Positions 53,823 through 63,107 of a stretch of DNA of 64,000 nucleotides are shown here, piece by piece. Source of the DNA: Lentzea xinjiangensis (GTDB lineage: Bacteria; Actinomycetota; Actinomycetes; Mycobacteriales; Pseudonocardiaceae); the NCBI RefSeq assembly GCF_900110955.1, contig NZ_FOFR01000011.1, positions 1 through 64,000 on the forward strand. The letters are read 5' to 3'. Within the stretch, counting starts at the first letter, position 1; each line of letters begins with the position of its first letter. The notes beneath the pieces are model-generated. The model saw only the letters and a list, made by a program, of their open reading frames with translations, was not told the origin of the DNA and did not search any database. Made by a program: the position numbers and the translations under genes.

Positions 53823-54596
53823 GTGCTCGAGGCGAACAACCTTGAGGTTGTTTACGACGAGGTGATGCTGGTGCTCCGCGGCGTGAGCCTGCAGGTGCCC
53901 CAGGGGAAGGTCGTCGCCCTGCTCGGGGCGAACGGAGCCGGCAAGACGACGCTGATGAGGGCCTTCAGCGGGCTCCTCGACGTGCACGACGGCAAGGTCA
54001 CCAAGGGGTCGATCACCCTCGACGGTGAACCGATCCACCGCCTCTCACCGGCGAAGATAGCCGACCGGGGCATCAAGCAGGCGCTGGAGGGCCGCCGGAT
54101 CCTCGCCGAGCTCACGGTGGAGGAGAACCTCAGGGTCGGCGGCCACGCGAGGCCCAAGGCGCTGCGGCGGAACCTCGAACGCTGCTACGAGCTCTTCCCG
54201 CGGCTGCTGGAGAGGCGGAGGCAGAGCGCCGGCTACCTCTCCGGCGGCGAGCAGCAGATGCTCTCGATCGGCAGGGCGCTCATGTCCGAGCCCTCCTACC
54301 TGCTGCTGGACGAGCCGAGCCTCGGCCTCGCGCCGTTGCTCGTGCAGCAGATCCGCGACCTCGTCGTGAAGATCAACGAGCAGGGCACCACGGTCCTGCT
54401 GGTGGAGCAGAACGCCAGCATGGCGCTCTCCATCGCCGACCACGGCTACGTGCTGGAGACCGGCAAGGTCGTCATGGACTCCCCGGCCGCGGCCTTGCTG
54501 GAGGACGACGACATCCGCGAGTTCTACCTCGGTCTGGGCACCTCCTCGTTCCGCGCGGTCAAGCACTACAAGCGCAGGAAGCGGTGGCTGTCATGA
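53823..54596 (+). CDS. livF: Branched-chain-type ABC transporter ATPase (LivF-like)
   Basis: A 257-aa ATPase with Walker A LGANGAGKTTLMRA, signature LSGGEQQML, Walker B LLLDEPSLGLAP and the LivF switch LLVEQNASMAL. GTG 53823 has AGGAGG upstream. First gene of an operon with 4- or 8-base overlaps at most joints. Its C-terminal basic tail (HYKRRKRWLS) is unusual. Confidence 0.92.
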   Translation: MLEANNLEVVYDEVMLVLRGVSLQVPQGKVVALLGANGAGKTTLMRAFSGLLDVHDGKVTKGSITLDGEPIHRLSPAKIADRGIKQALEGRRILAELTVEENLRVGGHARPKALRRNLERCYELFPRLLERRRQSAGYLSGGEQQMLSIGRALMSEPSYLLLDEPSLGLAPLLVQQIRDLVVKINEQGTTVLLVEQNASMALSIADHGYVLETGKVVMDSPAAALLEDDDIREFYLGLGTSSFRAVKHYKRRKRWLS

Positions 54597-55372
54597 GCAT
54601 CCTGCAGGTGAGCGACGTCAGGCTCGCGTTCGACGGGGTCGTCGCCGTCGACGGGGTGTCGTTCGAGGTCGGCGAGGGCGAGCTCTTCGCGGTCATCGGC
54701 CCGAACGGCGCAGGCAAGACCTCCATCTTCAACGTCCTGAGCGGTGTCTACCGGCCGCAGCGGGGTTCCGTCCGGTTCGCCGGGCAGGACCTCGTCGGCA
54801 TGCGCCCGCACCGCGTCGCCGCGGCGGGCATGGCCCGCACGTTCCAGAACATCGAGCTGTTCTCCCACCTCACCGTCGTCGACAACCTCATGCTCGGCCG
54901 CCACAACCACATGCGGTACGGCGCGCTGTCCGCGTTCCTCTGGCTCGGCAGGGCGCGCCGGGAGGAGCTGGAGAACAGGGCGGCGGTCGAGCGGGTGATC
55001 GACTTCCTGGAACTGGAGCAGTGGCGGCGGCTGCCGGTCGGCCTGCTGCCCTACGGGGTGCAGAAGCGCGTCGAGCTGGGCAGGGCGCTCGCGATGGAAC
55101 CCCGGCTGCTCCTGCTCGACGAGCCGGTCGCGGGCATGAACGTCGAGGAGACCGAGGACATGGCCAGGTTCATCCTCGACGTCCGCGAGGAGCTGTCCAT
55201 CCCGATGATCATGGTGGAGCACGACATGGGTCTCGTCATGGACCTCGCCGACCGGGTGATGGTCATGGACTTCGGCCGTCCGATCCGCACCGGCACGCCA
55301 GCCGAGGTGCAGCAGGACCCCGACGTCATCCGCGCCTACCTCGGCGAGCAGCACCGGAGCGTGGCGCCATGA
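54593..55372 (+). CDS. livG: Branched-chain-type ABC transporter ATPase (LivG-like)
   Basis: 259 aa with Walker A GPNGAGKTSIFNVLSG and the LivG-specific GMARTFQNIELFSHLTVVDN. The signature is degenerate: LLPYGVQKRVELGRAL replaces LSxGQQR. Walker B is LLLLDEPVAGMN. ATG 54593 overlaps the livF stop (ATGA). The end overlaps the ligase gene by 4 bases. Confidence 0.92.
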   Translation: MSILQVSDVRLAFDGVVAVDGVSFEVGEGELFAVIGPNGAGKTSIFNVLSGVYRPQRGSVRFAGQDLVGMRPHRVAAAGMARTFQNIELFSHLTVVDNLMLGRHNHMRYGALSAFLWLGRARREELENRAAVERVIDFLELEQWRRLPVGLLPYGVQKRVELGRALAMEPRLLLLDEPVAGMNVEETEDMARFILDVREELSIPMIMVEHDMGLVMDLADRVMVMDFGRPIRTGTPAEVQQDPDVIRAYLGEQHRSVAP

Positions 55373-57189
55373 CGACCACCGTCGTGAGTCGCGTGCGGGA
55401 CAGGGCGGCCGCCACCGGAGACCAGATCGCGTTGCGCGCCAAGGACTTCGGCATCTGGCAGGAGGTCAGCTGGGCCGGCTACTGGGCGAACGTCGAACTG
55501 GTCGGCAACGCGCTGCTCGCGCTCGGCCTGCGGCCGGGCGACCGGGTGGCGATCCACTCGGAGAACCGGCGGGAGTGGCTCTACGCCGACCTGGGCACCG
55601 TCGCGGCGAGGGGCACCACCGTCGGGCTGTACCCGACGAACCCGCCCTCCGAGGTCGCCTACCTGCTGTCCCACTCCGGTGCGCGGATCCTCGTCGCCGA
55701 GGACCAGGAGCAGGTCGACAAGGCGCTGGCGGTGCTGGAGGACGCGCCGGAGCTGGAGTGGATCGTCTACGTCGAGCCCAGGGGCATCAAGGGCCGCTAC
55801 GACAACCCCAAGCTGCTGTCCTGGGCCGACTTCCTGGAGCTGGGCGCGCGGCACCGGGAGGAGAACGCGGGCGAGCTGGCCGGGCGGATGGCGGAGACGA
55901 CGCCGGACGACGTCATGACGTTGATCTACACCTCCGGCACCACCGGGCCGCCCAAGGGGGCGATGCTGACCGTGGCGAACGTCGAGTTCGCCGTCCGCGT
56001 GCTGGTGGAGGGCGGCGGGTTCACCTCGCCACCGCCGTCCTCCGCCGACGTCACGCTGTCCTACCTGCCGCTGTGCCACGTCGCCGAACGGATCTTCACG
56101 ACGTGGTTCAGCGCCGCCTCCGGCGTGCAGGTGCACTTCGCCGAGTCGATCGAGACCGTGCAGGCGAACCTGCGCGAGGTGCAGCCGACGATCCTGTTCG
56201 GCGTGCCGCGCATCTGGGAGAAGGTGCTGGCCTCGGTCACGATCGGTGTCTCCAGCGCGGGCCGGCTCAAGCGGTCCGTCGCCCGGTTCTGGCTGCGCAG
56301 GGCCGAGGGCATCGGCGAGACGCTCGTGCGGACCGGCGGCAGGCACACCCCGCGCAGCAGGCTGGTCTACGCGCTGGGCTGGCTGTGCTGCTTCCGCGCC
56401 CTGAAGACCAGGATCGGCATGCGGCACGTCCGCTACGCCGCCTCCGGCGCCGCGCCGATCGCCCCGGACGTGCTGAAGTTCTTCATGGGCATCGGGGTGC
56501 CGATGCACGAGGTCTACGGCATGACCGAGAACACCGCCGTGGCCACCGGGAACCGGCCGGGGCGGGTCAAGCTCGGCACGGTCGGCGAGCCGCAGCCCGG
56601 CACCGAGCTGCGCATCGACCCCGGGACCGGCGAGATCCTCACCAGGCACGGCGGCACGTTCGCCGGCTACTGGCGCGATCCCGAGGCCACGCGGCGCGTG
56701 CTGACCGACGGCTGGCTGCACACCGGCGACGTCGGCGAGTGGGTCGACGGCACGCACGTGAAGATCACCGACCGGATGAAGGACATCATCATCACCGCGG
56801 GCGGCAAGAACATCGCGCCCTCGGAGATCGAGAACGCGCTGAAGACCTCGCCGTACGTCAAGGAAGCCGTGGTGATCGGCGACCAGCGCCCCTACCTCGT
56901 GGCGCTGATCGGCATCGAGTACGAGACGGTCGGGCACTGGGCGCAGCAGCGCAGGATCCCCTACACCACCTACCGGGACCTGTCGGAGAAGCCGGAGGTC
57001 CGCGAGCTGGTGCAGACGATCGTGACGGAGGTGAACGAGAGGTTCGCCACCGTCGAGCAGATCAAGAAGTTCCGGATGTTCCCCAAGGAGCTCGACCACA
57101 CCGACGGCGAGCTGACGGCCACGCAGAAGGTGAAGAGATCCGCGCTGGGCAAGATGTTCGACGATCTCGTGGAGAGCATGTATGGATGA
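55369..57189 (+). CDS. Long-chain-type acyl-CoA ligase (AMP-binding)
   Basis: A 606-aa FadD15-like ligase. P-loop YTSGTTGPPKGAMLT near residue 187, then LSYLPLCHVAERI, the AMP site VYGMTENTAVATGN, and GWLHTGDVGEW plus the C-terminal DRMKDIIITAGGKNIAPSEIEN hinge. It activates a carboxylic acid to its CoA thioester. Its place inside a branched-chain-type import operon suggests that it activates the imported acid. ATG 55369 overlaps livG; its 3' end overlaps livH by 8 bases. Confidence 0.92.
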   Translation: MTTTVVSRVRDRAAATGDQIALRAKDFGIWQEVSWAGYWANVELVGNALLALGLRPGDRVAIHSENRREWLYADLGTVAARGTTVGLYPTNPPSEVAYLLSHSGARILVAEDQEQVDKALAVLEDAPELEWIVYVEPRGIKGRYDNPKLLSWADFLELGARHREENAGELAGRMAETTPDDVMTLIYTSGTTGPPKGAMLTVANVEFAVRVLVEGGGFTSPPPSSADVTLSYLPLCHVAERIFTTWFSAASGVQVHFAESIETVQANLREVQPTILFGVPRIWEKVLASVTIGVSSAGRLKRSVARFWLRRAEGIGETLVRTGGRHTPRSRLVYALGWLCCFRALKTRIGMRHVRYAASGAAPIAPDVLKFFMGIGVPMHEVYGMTENTAVATGNRPGRVKLGTVGEPQPGTELRIDPGTGEILTRHGGTFAGYWRDPEATRRVLTDGWLHTGDVGEWVDGTHVKITDRMKDIIITAGGKNIAPSEIENALKTSPYVKEAVVIGDQRPYLVALIGIEYETVGHWAQQRRIPYTTYRDLSEKPEVRELVQTIVTEVNERFATVEQIKKFRMFPKELDHTDGELTATQKVKRSALGKMFDDLVESMYG

Positions 57190-58069
57190 GTTTCTCCAGT
57201 CGTTGGTCCGAGGCCTCGGCACCGGGTCGATCTACTCGCTGCTCGCGCTCGGCTTCGTGATCATCTACAAGTCGACGCAGGTGATCAGCTTCGCGCAGCC
57301 GGCGTTCATGCTGGCGGGCGCGGTGCTGGTCTCGTACCTCTCGCCCGCGGTGTCGTTCTTCGGGGCGGTGCTGGTCGCCGCCGCGCTGATCGCGGTGCTG
57401 GCGCTGGGCGTGGAACGCACCGTGCTGCGGCCGATGGTCGGCAAACCGGTGTTCGTGGTCGCGATCATCACCATCGGCGTGGACGTCGTGGTGCGGGTGG
57501 TGACCAACGCGTTCATCGGCCTGGACGTGCGCCAGGTCGGCGATCCGTGGGGCCTCACGACGATGTCGTTCCTGGGCGTCGAGGTGCAGCAGCGGTACCT
57601 GGTGATGATCGGGACCACCGCTGTCGTCACGGTCGCGTTGTTCGCGTTCTTCCGCTACTCGCGGATCGGGCTCGCCATGCGGGCCGTCGCCCACGACCAG
57701 GAGGTCGCGCTGGCGCAGGGGATCTCGGTCGGTTCGGTGTTCGCGCTGTCGTGGGCGCTGGCGGGCGGGCTCGCCGCGCTGGCCGGTGTGTTCGTGGCGA
57801 CCGGCGCGGGCGTCGACCAGCAGCTGTGGATCGTGGCGCTGAAGGCGTTGCCCGCGATCATCCTCGGCGGGCTGGAGTCGCTGGGCGGCGCGGTGGCAGG
57901 CGGGCTCGCGGTCGGCGTCGTCGAGTCGCTCTTCGGCACGTACCAGGGTGATTTCGCGCCGTGGCTCGGACCGAACTTCGGGCTGGTCGCGCCCTACGCG
58001 TTGATGCTGCTCGTGTTGCTGGTCAGACCGTACGGGTTGTTCGGCAAACGAGAGGTGGAACGGCTGTGA
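57182..58069 (+). CDS. livH: Branched-chain-type ABC transporter permease (LivH-like)
   Basis: A 295-aa permease of the LivH group with eight or so helices: VRGLGTGSIYSLLALGFVIIYKST at the N-terminus, SRIGLAMRAVAHDQEVALAQGI in the coupling loop, and IILGGLESLGGAVAGGLAVGVVE near the end. ATG 57182; the stop overlaps livM (GTGA). Confidence 0.93.
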   Translation: MDEFLQSLVRGLGTGSIYSLLALGFVIIYKSTQVISFAQPAFMLAGAVLVSYLSPAVSFFGAVLVAAALIAVLALGVERTVLRPMVGKPVFVVAIITIGVDVVVRVVTNAFIGLDVRQVGDPWGLTTMSFLGVEVQQRYLVMIGTTAVVTVALFAFFRYSRIGLAMRAVAHDQEVALAQGISVGSVFALSWALAGGLAALAGVFVATGAGVDQQLWIVALKALPAIILGGLESLGGAVAGGLAVGVVESLFGTYQGDFAPWLGPNFGLVAPYALMLLVLLVRPYGLFGKREVERL

Positions 58070-59175
58070 AGGCACTCAAGGGCCGGCCTGAGCTGTACAC
58101 CTCCTACGCGCAGGACATGGCGTTCCTGAACACGCGTCCCAAACGCGCGTGGACGGGCGGTCTTGTCGTCTTCGCCCTGGTGGTCCCGTTCCTGATCACG
58201 GACGACCTGCTGCAACTGCTCGCGACCGGGTTCGTGGCCGCGATCGGCGCCATCGGGCTCAACATCGTCACGGGGTACGCGGGCCAGGTCTCGCTGGGCC
58301 ACGCGTTCTTCCTCGCGATCGGCGCGTACACGGGCGCCGCCCTGAGCGGTTCCCAGACCGGGCGGGTGATCGGGTTCGGCATCACGTCGCTGCCCGTCTG
58401 GCTGCTGGCCTCGGGACTGGTGGCCGCGTTCTTCGGCGTCCTGGTGGCGCCGGTGGCGGTGCGGCTGCGCGGTCTCTACCTCGCGATCGTCACGCTCGGG
58501 CTGGTCTTCCTGGGCGAGCACGTGTTCCGGGAGTGGACCTCGCTCACCGGCGGTCCCGGCATCGGGCGGCCCGCTGCGGTCCCCGAGCTCTTCGGCGTGC
58601 GGCTGGACAGGGACAACGCGCTGTTCACCGCGGCCCAGCAGCTCTACCTCGTCATGTTCGTGCTGCTGGTCATCTTCGGCGTGCTGGCGCGCAACCTGGT
58701 GCGCTCGCGGGTGGGGCGGGCCTTCGCCGCGGTGCGGGACCGCGACCTGGCCGCGTCGGTGATCGGCGTGGACCTGACGAGGTACAAGGTACTGGCGTTC
58801 GCGGTGTCCTCGTTCTACGCGGGGGTGGCGGGCGCGTTGCTGTTCGTGGTGAACGGGTTCTTCGACCCCGGCTCGTTCAGCCTGCTGTTGTCGGTCCAGT
58901 ACATCGCGATGGTGCTCATCGGCGGCGCGGGCACCATCTCCGGAGCGGTCATGGGCGCGCTCTTCATCACGCTGCTGCCACGCATCACCAGGGAACTGCC
59001 CGCGGTGCTGCCGTTCGTCAGTGGTGACGCGACCGGTGTGATCACGGTCTTCCAGCTGGAAGCCGTGCTCTACGGCGTGCTCATCATCGTGTTCCTCATC
59101 GTCGAGCCACGCGGGTTGTTCGGCATCTGGGTCCGCGTCCGCAACTACTGGCGCACCTGGCCGTTCTCGTACTGA
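58066..59175 (+). CDS. livM: Branched-chain-type ABC transporter permease (LivM-like)
   Basis: 369 aa of the LivM group. After a ~25-residue cytoplasmic tail, GLNIVTGYAGQVSLGHAFFLAIGAYTGA, the coupling loop SRVGRAFAAVRDRDLAASVIGVDL, and MVLIGGAGTISGAVMGALFI are family hallmarks. GTG 58066 overlaps livH. It is followed 13 bases later by the binding protein gene. Confidence 0.93.
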   Translation: MKALKGRPELYTSYAQDMAFLNTRPKRAWTGGLVVFALVVPFLITDDLLQLLATGFVAAIGAIGLNIVTGYAGQVSLGHAFFLAIGAYTGAALSGSQTGRVIGFGITSLPVWLLASGLVAAFFGVLVAPVAVRLRGLYLAIVTLGLVFLGEHVFREWTSLTGGPGIGRPAAVPELFGVRLDRDNALFTAAQQLYLVMFVLLVIFGVLARNLVRSRVGRAFAAVRDRDLAASVIGVDLTRYKVLAFAVSSFYAGVAGALLFVVNGFFDPGSFSLLLSVQYIAMVLIGGAGTISGAVMGALFITLLPRITRELPAVLPFVSGDATGVITVFQLEAVLYGVLIIVFLIVEPRGLFGIWVRVRNYWRTWPFSY

Positions 59176-59188
59176 GGAGAGAATCCCC

Positions 59189-60493
59189 ATGTCCGGTAAG
59201 AGATTTGCCACTGTGAGAGTCGGCGCCGCCATCTTCGCGGGTGCGCTGGCGCTCGCCTCGTGTCGCGGCGGGGACGGCGCCGCGCCCCAGGAGGGCGCGG
59301 GCGGCATCAAGGTCGACGCGGGCGTCACCTCCGAGGCCTGCCCGCAAGCCGTCGACAAGTCCAAGGGCTGCATCTACCTCGGCACCATCTCCGACCTCAC
59401 CGAGGGCCCGTTCAAGACGCTGGCCGTGCCGATCACCGAGGCGCAGAAGGCGTTCTGGAAGCGCGTGAACGACCGCGGCGGCATCGGCGGCTACGAGGTC
59501 GACGTCACCAAGTACGTCAAGGACAACAAGTACAACCCGCAGATCCACAACCAGGTCTACCAGGAGATCAAGGGCAACGTCCTGGCGCTGACGCAGACGC
59601 TCGGCTCACCGACCACCGCCGCGATCCTGCCGGACCTCGAGAACACCCAGATGGTGTCGGTGCCCGCGTCGTGGACGTCGTTGTGGGGCTTCGAGGAGGT
59701 CGTGCTGGAGTCCGGCGCGAACTACTGCGTCGAGTCGATGAACACCGTCGACTACGCCGTCGACGAGCTCGGCGCGAAGTCCGTGATGGCCGTGCACCTC
59801 GCCGGTGACTACGGCGACGACGCCGCCGCCGGAGCGAAGATCGCGGCGGAGAAGCGCGGCCTCGCGTTCGAGAACGTGACGACGCAGACCGGCCAGGACA
59901 ACCAGGGCGGCGCGATCGACGCCGTGGTGTCCAAGAAGCCCGACCTGGTCGTGCTGACGACGGGCCCGACCGACGCGGCGGTGATCATCGGTCAGGCCGC
60001 CGCCCGCGGCTACAAGGGCAGGTTCATCGGCACCTCGCCGACGTGGAACCCCGGTCTGCTGAAGTCGCCGGCCGCTCCCGCGATCAAGGCGCTGTACCTG
60101 CAGTCGGCGCCGTGGAAGGCGTGGAACACCGAGTCGGTCGGTCACACCGCGCTGCGCGCCGCGTTGCCCGGTGTGACGCCGAACGACGGCTACACCGCCG
60201 GCTGGGTGTGGGCGTACCCGCTGAAGGCCGCCCTGGAGAAGGCCGCCGCCAACAAGGACCTGACCCGCGCCGGCGTGTTGAACGCCGTGCGCCAGCTCAC
60301 CTCCGTGGACTACGAAGGCATGCTCCCCTCCGGCGCGGGCAACTTCTCCGCCTCGCCACAGGACGCGACGTTCCGCCAGACGCTCATCTACAAGCCCGAC
60401 GACGCCGCTCCCACCGGGGTGTCACTGGTGGAGGAGTTCTTCACCGGTCCGACGGCGAAGGACTTCAAGTTCGAGAAGCCCTGCTACCAATGA
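59189..60493 (+). CDS. ABC transporter substrate-binding lipoprotein (Peripla_BP_6)
   Basis: 434 aa. The lipobox LALASC marks Cys ~29. The mature domain is the leucine-binding-like type I fold: IYLGTISDLTEGPFKTLAVPITEAQKAFWKRVNDRGGIGGYEVDV, then AVHLAGDYGDDAAAGAKIAAEKRG and PDLVVLTTGPTDAAVIIGQAAARG. ATG 59189 has GAGGAGAG upstream. Supplies the LivFGHM-like transporter encoded just before. Confidence 0.92.
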   Translation: MSGKRFATVRVGAAIFAGALALASCRGGDGAAPQEGAGGIKVDAGVTSEACPQAVDKSKGCIYLGTISDLTEGPFKTLAVPITEAQKAFWKRVNDRGGIGGYEVDVTKYVKDNKYNPQIHNQVYQEIKGNVLALTQTLGSPTTAAILPDLENTQMVSVPASWTSLWGFEEVVLESGANYCVESMNTVDYAVDELGAKSVMAVHLAGDYGDDAAAGAKIAAEKRGLAFENVTTQTGQDNQGGAIDAVVSKKPDLVVLTTGPTDAAVIIGQAAARGYKGRFIGTSPTWNPGLLKSPAAPAIKALYLQSAPWKAWNTESVGHTALRAALPGVTPNDGYTAGWVWAYPLKAALEKAAANKDLTRAGVLNAVRQLTSVDYEGMLPSGAGNFSASPQDATFRQTLIYKPDDAAPTGVSLVEEFFTGPTAKDFKFEKPCYQ

Positions 60494-60547
60494 ACCGAAC
60501 GGGTGACACTCGACGCTGACCCCGGCGATCCGTGACTAGTCTCGCTG

Positions 60548-60883
60548 GTGAGCCGGCCGTGGAAGGTGGTAGCGGTGTTGTCGTGCGTCGAGGTTCGCCG
60601 AGCCACCGGAGGTCTCCGGTTGTTCGTCCGTCCCCCGGCCGCGCTGCGGTGGAGCGCGCGGCTGGGGTACGAGCGGGTGACCGAGCTGCTGGTCGCGATT
60701 CGTCAGGCCGAGGCCTGCGCGGTGCCGGACGTGGCACTGCGCTACGTGCCGGACCAGCGCACGGGTGAGGCGGTCCTGGCGTGCGGGACGGGGTCCGTGC
60801 TCCTCGACGCCGAAGAGGTGTCCGCGTTGCACAACACCCTTCGCGCGCACATGCCCGACCGGATGCGGCCGCTGCCCGTCTAG
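60548..60883 (+). CDS. Hypothetical protein, 111 aa
   Basis: GTG 60548 follows a TAGTCT -10-like box (60537-60542) by five bases, so the mRNA may be nearly leaderless. No membrane helix. The central part (RVTELLVAIRQAEACAVPDVALRYVPDQRTGEAVLACGTGSVLLDAEEVSAL) looks alpha/beta. Family not recognised; convergent with the next gene. Confidence 0.6.
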   Translation: MSRPWKVVAVLSCVEVRRATGGLRLFVRPPAALRWSARLGYERVTELLVAIRQAEACAVPDVALRYVPDQRTGEAVLACGTGSVLLDAEEVSALHNTLRAHMPDRMRPLPV

Positions 60884-60915
60884 TCACCGGCCGCGTCCGG
60901 TCTGCTCGATCCTGT

Positions 60916-61878
60916 TCAGCGCTGGTCGACCGGCGCCGGTGAGCTCGCCTCGGGCACGAGGACCGCGGGCGCGCCGGAGCCGTCGGCCGGCACCGACCAC
61001 ACGTCGTTCGAGCCGTCGTCGCGCTGGAGGGAGTACGCGACGGTCCGGTCGTCGATCCAGGCGGGCTGGTCGTCGACGCTGCGGGTCTCGGCGAGCGGGG
61101 TGACCGCGCGGGTGGCGAGGTCGAGCACGGAGACCCGCCAGCCCTTCTGCGGATCGCCGTCGACCGCGGCCTTGTAGGCGATGCGGGTGCCGTCGGGGGA
61201 CAGCGACGGGCACTCGACGTTGTCCGAGTCCGTGAGCGGGCGGACGGTCCTCGCGGCGAAGTCGCCCTCGAGCAGGTAGCGGTGGCCGCCAGTGGACATG
61301 GTGGCGTAGAAGCGGTTGTCGTCGGCGGTGAACGTGACACCCCAGTAGTTGACGTCGACCGGCCGTTGCGGCATGCCCTCGACGGTGAACTCCTCCAGCG
61401 ACTGCACGAGCGCGCCGGTCTTGGTGTCGAGGATGCCCGTGCTCGTGGAGAAACCGTTGGCGGCGTAGGAGTGCCCGTCGACGAACAGGGTCCACGCCAC
61501 CATCCGGCCGCTCGCGGACACCCGCGTGCGGTTCGGGAAGCCGGTCAGCGGAACGGTCTTCAGCTCCTTCAGGCCGCGGTCCAGCACGGCCAGCTCGCCC
61601 GCTTTGAGCGCGCCGACCGGGCGCAGGCACGAGATGGTGCCCGCGGCGGAGTACACGCGGTCGCACCGCTGTTCGGTCACCTCGCGCGGACCGGCGGGAT
61701 CGGTGCGCGACACGGTGGAGAGCGTGCCGTTGGTCAGCACCATCAGCCGTGGACCGCTACCTGCCGCAACGGAGTGCGCTGCCTCTTCGGGTGGTGCGCC
61801 GGACAGCACGGTGTAGCCCACGGCGACGCCACCGAGCAGCACGGCGGCGATGAGCGTGATCAGCAGTCGGTTGTTCAT
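60916..61878 (-). CDS. TolB-like beta-propeller protein with membrane anchor
   Basis: 320 aa. An N-terminal helix (residues ~4-22, RLLITLIAAVLLGGVAVGY) anchors an exported beta-propeller with TolB/WD40-like strands: RTRVSASGRMVAWTLF, NVECPSLSPDGTRIAYKAAVDG and SVDDQPAWIDDRTVAYSLQRDDGSNDVWSVPADGS. ATG 61878 overlaps the upstream transporter stop (ATGA), so the two are coupled. Perhaps it is an accessory or sensor of the transporter; this is inference. Confidence 0.82.
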   Translation of the reverse strand: MNNRLLITLIAAVLLGGVAVGYTVLSGAPPEEAAHSVAAGSGPRLMVLTNGTLSTVSRTDPAGPREVTEQRCDRVYSAAGTISCLRPVGALKAGELAVLDRGLKELKTVPLTGFPNRTRVSASGRMVAWTLFVDGHSYAANGFSTSTGILDTKTGALVQSLEEFTVEGMPQRPVDVNYWGVTFTADDNRFYATMSTGGHRYLLEGDFAARTVRPLTDSDNVECPSLSPDGTRIAYKAAVDGDPQKGWRVSVLDLATRAVTPLAETRSVDDQPAWIDDRTVAYSLQRDDGSNDVWSVPADGSGAPAVLVPEASSPAPVDQR

Positions 61879-63080
61879 GAGCGGCGACGTCCCAGGAGTG
61901 CGGCGGTGGCGATCAGGGCCAGGACGACCGCGCCCGCGGCGGTCCTGGTGGCGGCCTCGGGGCTCGCGAACTGCCAGGCGAGGCCGAACAGCACGGACGA
62001 GCCGAGGTAGGCGAGCGCCTGCCCGCTCTGGATCAGCGCGATGCCGGTGGTGCGCAGGCGCTCCGGCAGCACCGGGCCGGCGAGAGCCATCAGCACGCCG
62101 TCGGTGGCCGCGTAGAAGACGCCGTAGAGCAGCACGACCGCGACCAGCAGCGGCCAGCCGCCGACCGGGCCGTGGATCAGCAGGTAGACGAGCAGCAGCG
62201 CGACGTAGCCGCCCAGCATGACCTTCAGCCTGCCGACCCGGTCGGCCAGCGCGCCCAGCGGTGCGGCGAGCAGCAGGTAGACGAGGCTCGTGCCGACGGC
62301 GAGCAGCGGGAACCAGCCGAACGCGAGCCCCTCCCGCTTCTGCAGCAGCAGGTACACGAACCCGTCGCCGATCGTCACCAGGCCGAGCAGTGCCGCGGCG
62401 AGCACGAGCCGGCGGACCGCCGGGTCGCCGAGCAGCGCGAGTTTCAGCGGTTCCTTGCGCTGCAGCGGTTCCGGCCGGTCGCGCACGTAGAGCACGAGGA
62501 CCAGCACGCCGAACGCGGCGATGCAGGAGCTGGTCACGAACACGGCGTCGAACGACTGCGCGGAGGCCGCGAGGACGGCCATCGCGACGAGCGGCCCGGC
62601 GAACGCGCCGATGCCGTCCATCGCCCGGTGCACGCCGAACGCGCGCCCCAGGTCCCCGCTGGGGGTGGACAACGTGATCAGCGCGTCCCGGGGCGCGGTG
62701 CGCAGACCCTTGCCCGCGCGGTCCGCGGTGATCACGAGGCCCAGCGCGGTCATCGAGTTGCCCGCGGCCAGCAGGCCGAGCTTGGCCACCGCGGAGAGCC
62801 CGTAACCGAAGCCCGCCACGGCCTTGCGCCGGTTGGTCCGGTCGGCGAGGTAGCCGCCGGCGAGTCGCAGGAGGGTGGTGGCGCCGGTGTAGACGCCGTC
62901 GATCAGCCCGTACGCGGCCGGGCTGAGCTGGAGGCCGATGACCAGGTACAGCGGCAGGACGGCCGCCACCATCTCCGACGACACGTCGGTGATGAGGCTG
63001 ACCGCGCCGAGCGCGAAGACGTTGCCGCTCAGCCCTTTCCAGTTCGCTGACTTGGGTCGGTCGATCGTGGACAGGTACAA
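61875..63080 (-). CDS. MFS transporter
   Basis: 401 aa, about 12 helices. Motif-A-like loops GGYLADRTNRRKAVAGFG (between helices 2 and 3) and GALADRVGRLKVMLGG (second half) mark a major facilitator. ADRAGKGLRTAPRDALI is typical of the subgroup near multidrug-type exporters. The substrate is unknown. TTG 63080 has GGAGG 6 bases upstream. Coupled to the TolB-like gene. Confidence 0.88.
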   Translation of the reverse strand: MYLSTIDRPKSANWKGLSGNVFALGAVSLITDVSSEMVAAVLPLYLVIGLQLSPAAYGLIDGVYTGATTLLRLAGGYLADRTNRRKAVAGFGYGLSAVAKLGLLAAGNSMTALGLVITADRAGKGLRTAPRDALITLSTPSGDLGRAFGVHRAMDGIGAFAGPLVAMAVLAASAQSFDAVFVTSSCIAAFGVLVLVLYVRDRPEPLQRKEPLKLALLGDPAVRRLVLAAALLGLVTIGDGFVYLLLQKREGLAFGWFPLLAVGTSLVYLLLAAPLGALADRVGRLKVMLGGYVALLLVYLLIHGPVGGWPLLVAVVLLYGVFYAATDGVLMALAGPVLPERLRTTGIALIQSGQALAYLGSSVLFGLAWQFASPEAATRTAAGAVVLALIATAALLGRRRS

Positions 63081-63107
63081 CGTCGGCCTCCAGCCCTGGC
63101 GGGCGCG

